DNA from: Actinomycetota bacterium
GTDB taxonomy: Bacteria; Actinomycetota; Thermoleophilia; Solirubrobacterales; 70-9
NCBI GenBank assembly: GCA_018268695.1
Contig: JAFDWD010000014.1
Span: forward strand, 1-6,236
DNA: 6,236 nt
Direction of reading: 5' to 3'
Shown: piece after piece, positions 5,117-6,236 of the stretch
Layout: each line of letters starts with the position of its first letter
How positions within the stretch are numbered: the first letter of the stretch is position 1
Translations under genes and position numbers: made by a program
The notes under the pieces: generated by a model
Told to the model about the DNA's origin: nothing
Databases searched by the model: none
The model's input: only the letters and a program-made list of their open reading frames with translations

Positions 5117-6236
5117 GTGACGACCAGTCCGACCCGGCAGTCGATCGCGGCGCTCCTCGCCGAGGCGCGCGAGCGGACCATCGCGCTCATCGCCCCGCTC
5201 GGGGACGAGCTGCTGAACAAGGTCTACTCGGAGCTGCTGAGCCCGCTGGCCTGGGATCTCGGCCACATCGCGAACTTCGAGGAGCTCTGGCTGGTCCAGA
5301 AGGTCGGTGGGCGGGCGCCGCTGCACGGGGAGCTCGGCCGCTTCTACGACGCGATCGAGAACCCGCGCAAGGAACGCGGCGCGCTGCCGATCCTGCGCGA
5401 CGAGGAGCTGCGCTCCTATCTCGACGAGGTGCGCGCACGGACGCTCGAGGTGCTGGAGACCGTCGACATCGGCCCCGACAACCCCGACCCGCTGCTGCGC
5501 GAAGGCTTCGTCTACGAGATGCTCGTCGCGCACGAGCTGCAGCACCAGGAGACGATGCTGCAGCTGCTGCAGATGCTCGACGTCCCGTACCGCCCCGCCG
5601 AGGCGGACCCCGAGCGCTTCGCGCCGGCCCCGGCCGGCGACGGTGGGACCGTCCTCGTCGAGGCGGGGACGTATGCGATCGGCGCTCCGGACCGCGGCTT
5701 CGCCTACGACAACGAGCGCGCCCGACACCAGGTCGAGCTCGCCGCCTTCGAGATCGATCGAACTCCGGCCGCCAACGCCGCGTACATCACCTACATGGAG
5801 GAGACCGGCGCCGAGCCGCCGATGCACTGGGAGCGCGATGGCGCGGGATGGGTGCGCACCGCGATGGGCATCCGCGTGCCCGTCGACCCGGCGCGCCCCG
5901 TCGTCCACGTCTCCCACAACGAGGCCGAGGCGTTCGCCCGCTGGGCCGGTAGGCGCCTGCCGAGCGAGTTCGAGTGGGAGGCCGCCGCGGCGCGCCTCGA
6001 GGGCGTCGGCGGCGCCTGGGAGTGGACCTCATCGGACTTCCTCGCCTACCCCGACTTCCAGGCCTTTCCGTACAGGGAGTACTCGGAGGTGTTCTTCGGC
6101 GACACCTACAAGGTCCTGCGCGGCGCCTCCTGGGCGACCCATCCGCACGTCGCCCGCCCGAGCTTCCGCAACTGGGACCTACCGCAGCGCCGCCAGATAT
6201 TCGCCGGCATCCGCCTCGCAAATGACTCAGAAGGGA
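5117..6236 (+). CDS. egtB: EgtB, iron(II) hercynine sulfoxide synthase (3' end cut)
   Basis: EgtB joins hercynine (trimethylhistidine) to gamma-glutamylcysteine with O2, giving the sulfoxide intermediate of ergothioneine, in the cytoplasm. The frame starts at GTG 5117 (no ATG is available upstream; a TGA lies at 5069) and runs 373 codons to the window edge without a stop. DinB-like domain (about 9-150): iron ligands H50 (WDLGH), H139 and H143 (HELQHQE). FGE-sulfatase-like domain (about 178-368): WEWTSSD, PYREYS, VLRGASWAT and RPSFRNWD-x-P-x-RRQIFAGIRLA. Y319 corresponds to the mycobacterial active-site Tyr377, and D354 and R358 to Asp416 and Arg420 of the thiol-binding site, marking the actinobacterial type. 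Little is missing: homologues end a few residues after RLA. The segment between EWEAAA (286-291) and WEWT (301-304) is only about 9 residues, roughly 40-50 fewer than mycobacterial EgtB. Other egt genes probably follow outside the window. Confidence 0.95.
   Translation, partial: MTTSPTRQSIAALLAEARERTIALIAPLGDELLNKVYSELLSPLAWDLGHIANFEELWLVQKVGGRAPLHGELGRFYDAIENPRKERGALPILRDEELRSYLDEVRARTLEVLETVDIGPDNPDPLLREGFVYEMLVAHELQHQETMLQLLQMLDVPYRPAEADPERFAPAPAGDGGTVLVEAGTYAIGAPDRGFAYDNERARHQVELAAFEIDRTPAANAAYITYMEETGAEPPMHWERDGAGWVRTAMGIRVPVDPARPVVHVSHNEAEAFARWAGRRLPSEFEWEAAAARLEGVGGAWEWTSSDFLAYPDFQAFPYREYSEVFFGDTYKVLRGASWATHPHVARPSFRNWDLPQRRQIFAGIRLANDSEG

Noticed and set aside
2255..5917. A single 1220-codon open frame on the minus strand
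   Set aside because: Only the 3' third (from ATG 3358) is the dioxygenase. The rest is antisense to egtB and out of frame with the GH64-like gene, with Arg/Pro-rich low-quality sequence typical of G+C-rich shadow frames.
3553..5952. A 799-codon plus-strand open frame
   Set aside because: It is antisense to the GH64-like gene and out of frame with egtB. The composition is Arg/Ala/Gly-rich with no recognisable motif, whereas the overlapped genes have signal peptides and conserved motifs.

Overview
The window is strongly G+C-rich, with the third-position G/C bias and long spurious antisense reading frames typical of an actinobacterium. The gene content suggests the class Thermoleophilia (Solirubrobacterales-like): secreted proteins with C-terminal beta modules, a short-leader pilin-like protein, and an actinobacterial-type EgtB. 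This placement is inferred from gene style and was not searched.

Layout. Positions 1-339 hold no gene. They contain a repeat cluster (four copies of a ~27-bp box in alternating orientation, 55-233) and a perfect 23-bp inverted repeat (265-322) just downstream of the first gene. Next is a divergent pair separated by only 39 bp: an uncharacterised exported protein with an Ig-like C-terminus (340-1257, minus) and a class III prepilin-like membrane-anchored protein whose C-terminal domain has a DDWE motif resembling NPP1/Vps62-type domains (1297-2220, plus). The second of these runs convergently, across a 34-bp gap with a short dyad, into a minus-strand pair. That pair is a Tat-exported intradiol ring-cleavage dioxygenase-like protein (2255-3358) and, upstream of it and possibly co-transcribed, a Sec-exported GH64-like beta-1,3-glucanase-family protein (3466-5034). 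An 82-bp divergent gap with a 22-bp dyad then leads to egtB (5117 to the window edge, plus), a GTG-start gene for the iron(II) sulfoxide synthase of ergothioneine biosynthesis.

Functional reading. Four of the five genes encode surface or exported proteins. The glucanase-like protein and the dioxygenase fit an extracellular role on polymers (fungal or plant beta-glucan) and catecholic aromatics, but nothing in the sequence proves the two act together. egtB is a separate cytoplasmic thiol-antioxidant function and probably heads an operon continuing beyond the window. The least explained material is the repeat cluster at 55-233, the pilin-like fusion protein, a possible catalytic Asp-to-Asn change in the GH64-like protein, and a markedly shortened FGE-sulfatase domain in EgtB. 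No tRNA, rRNA, CRISPR array or transposase gene was found.
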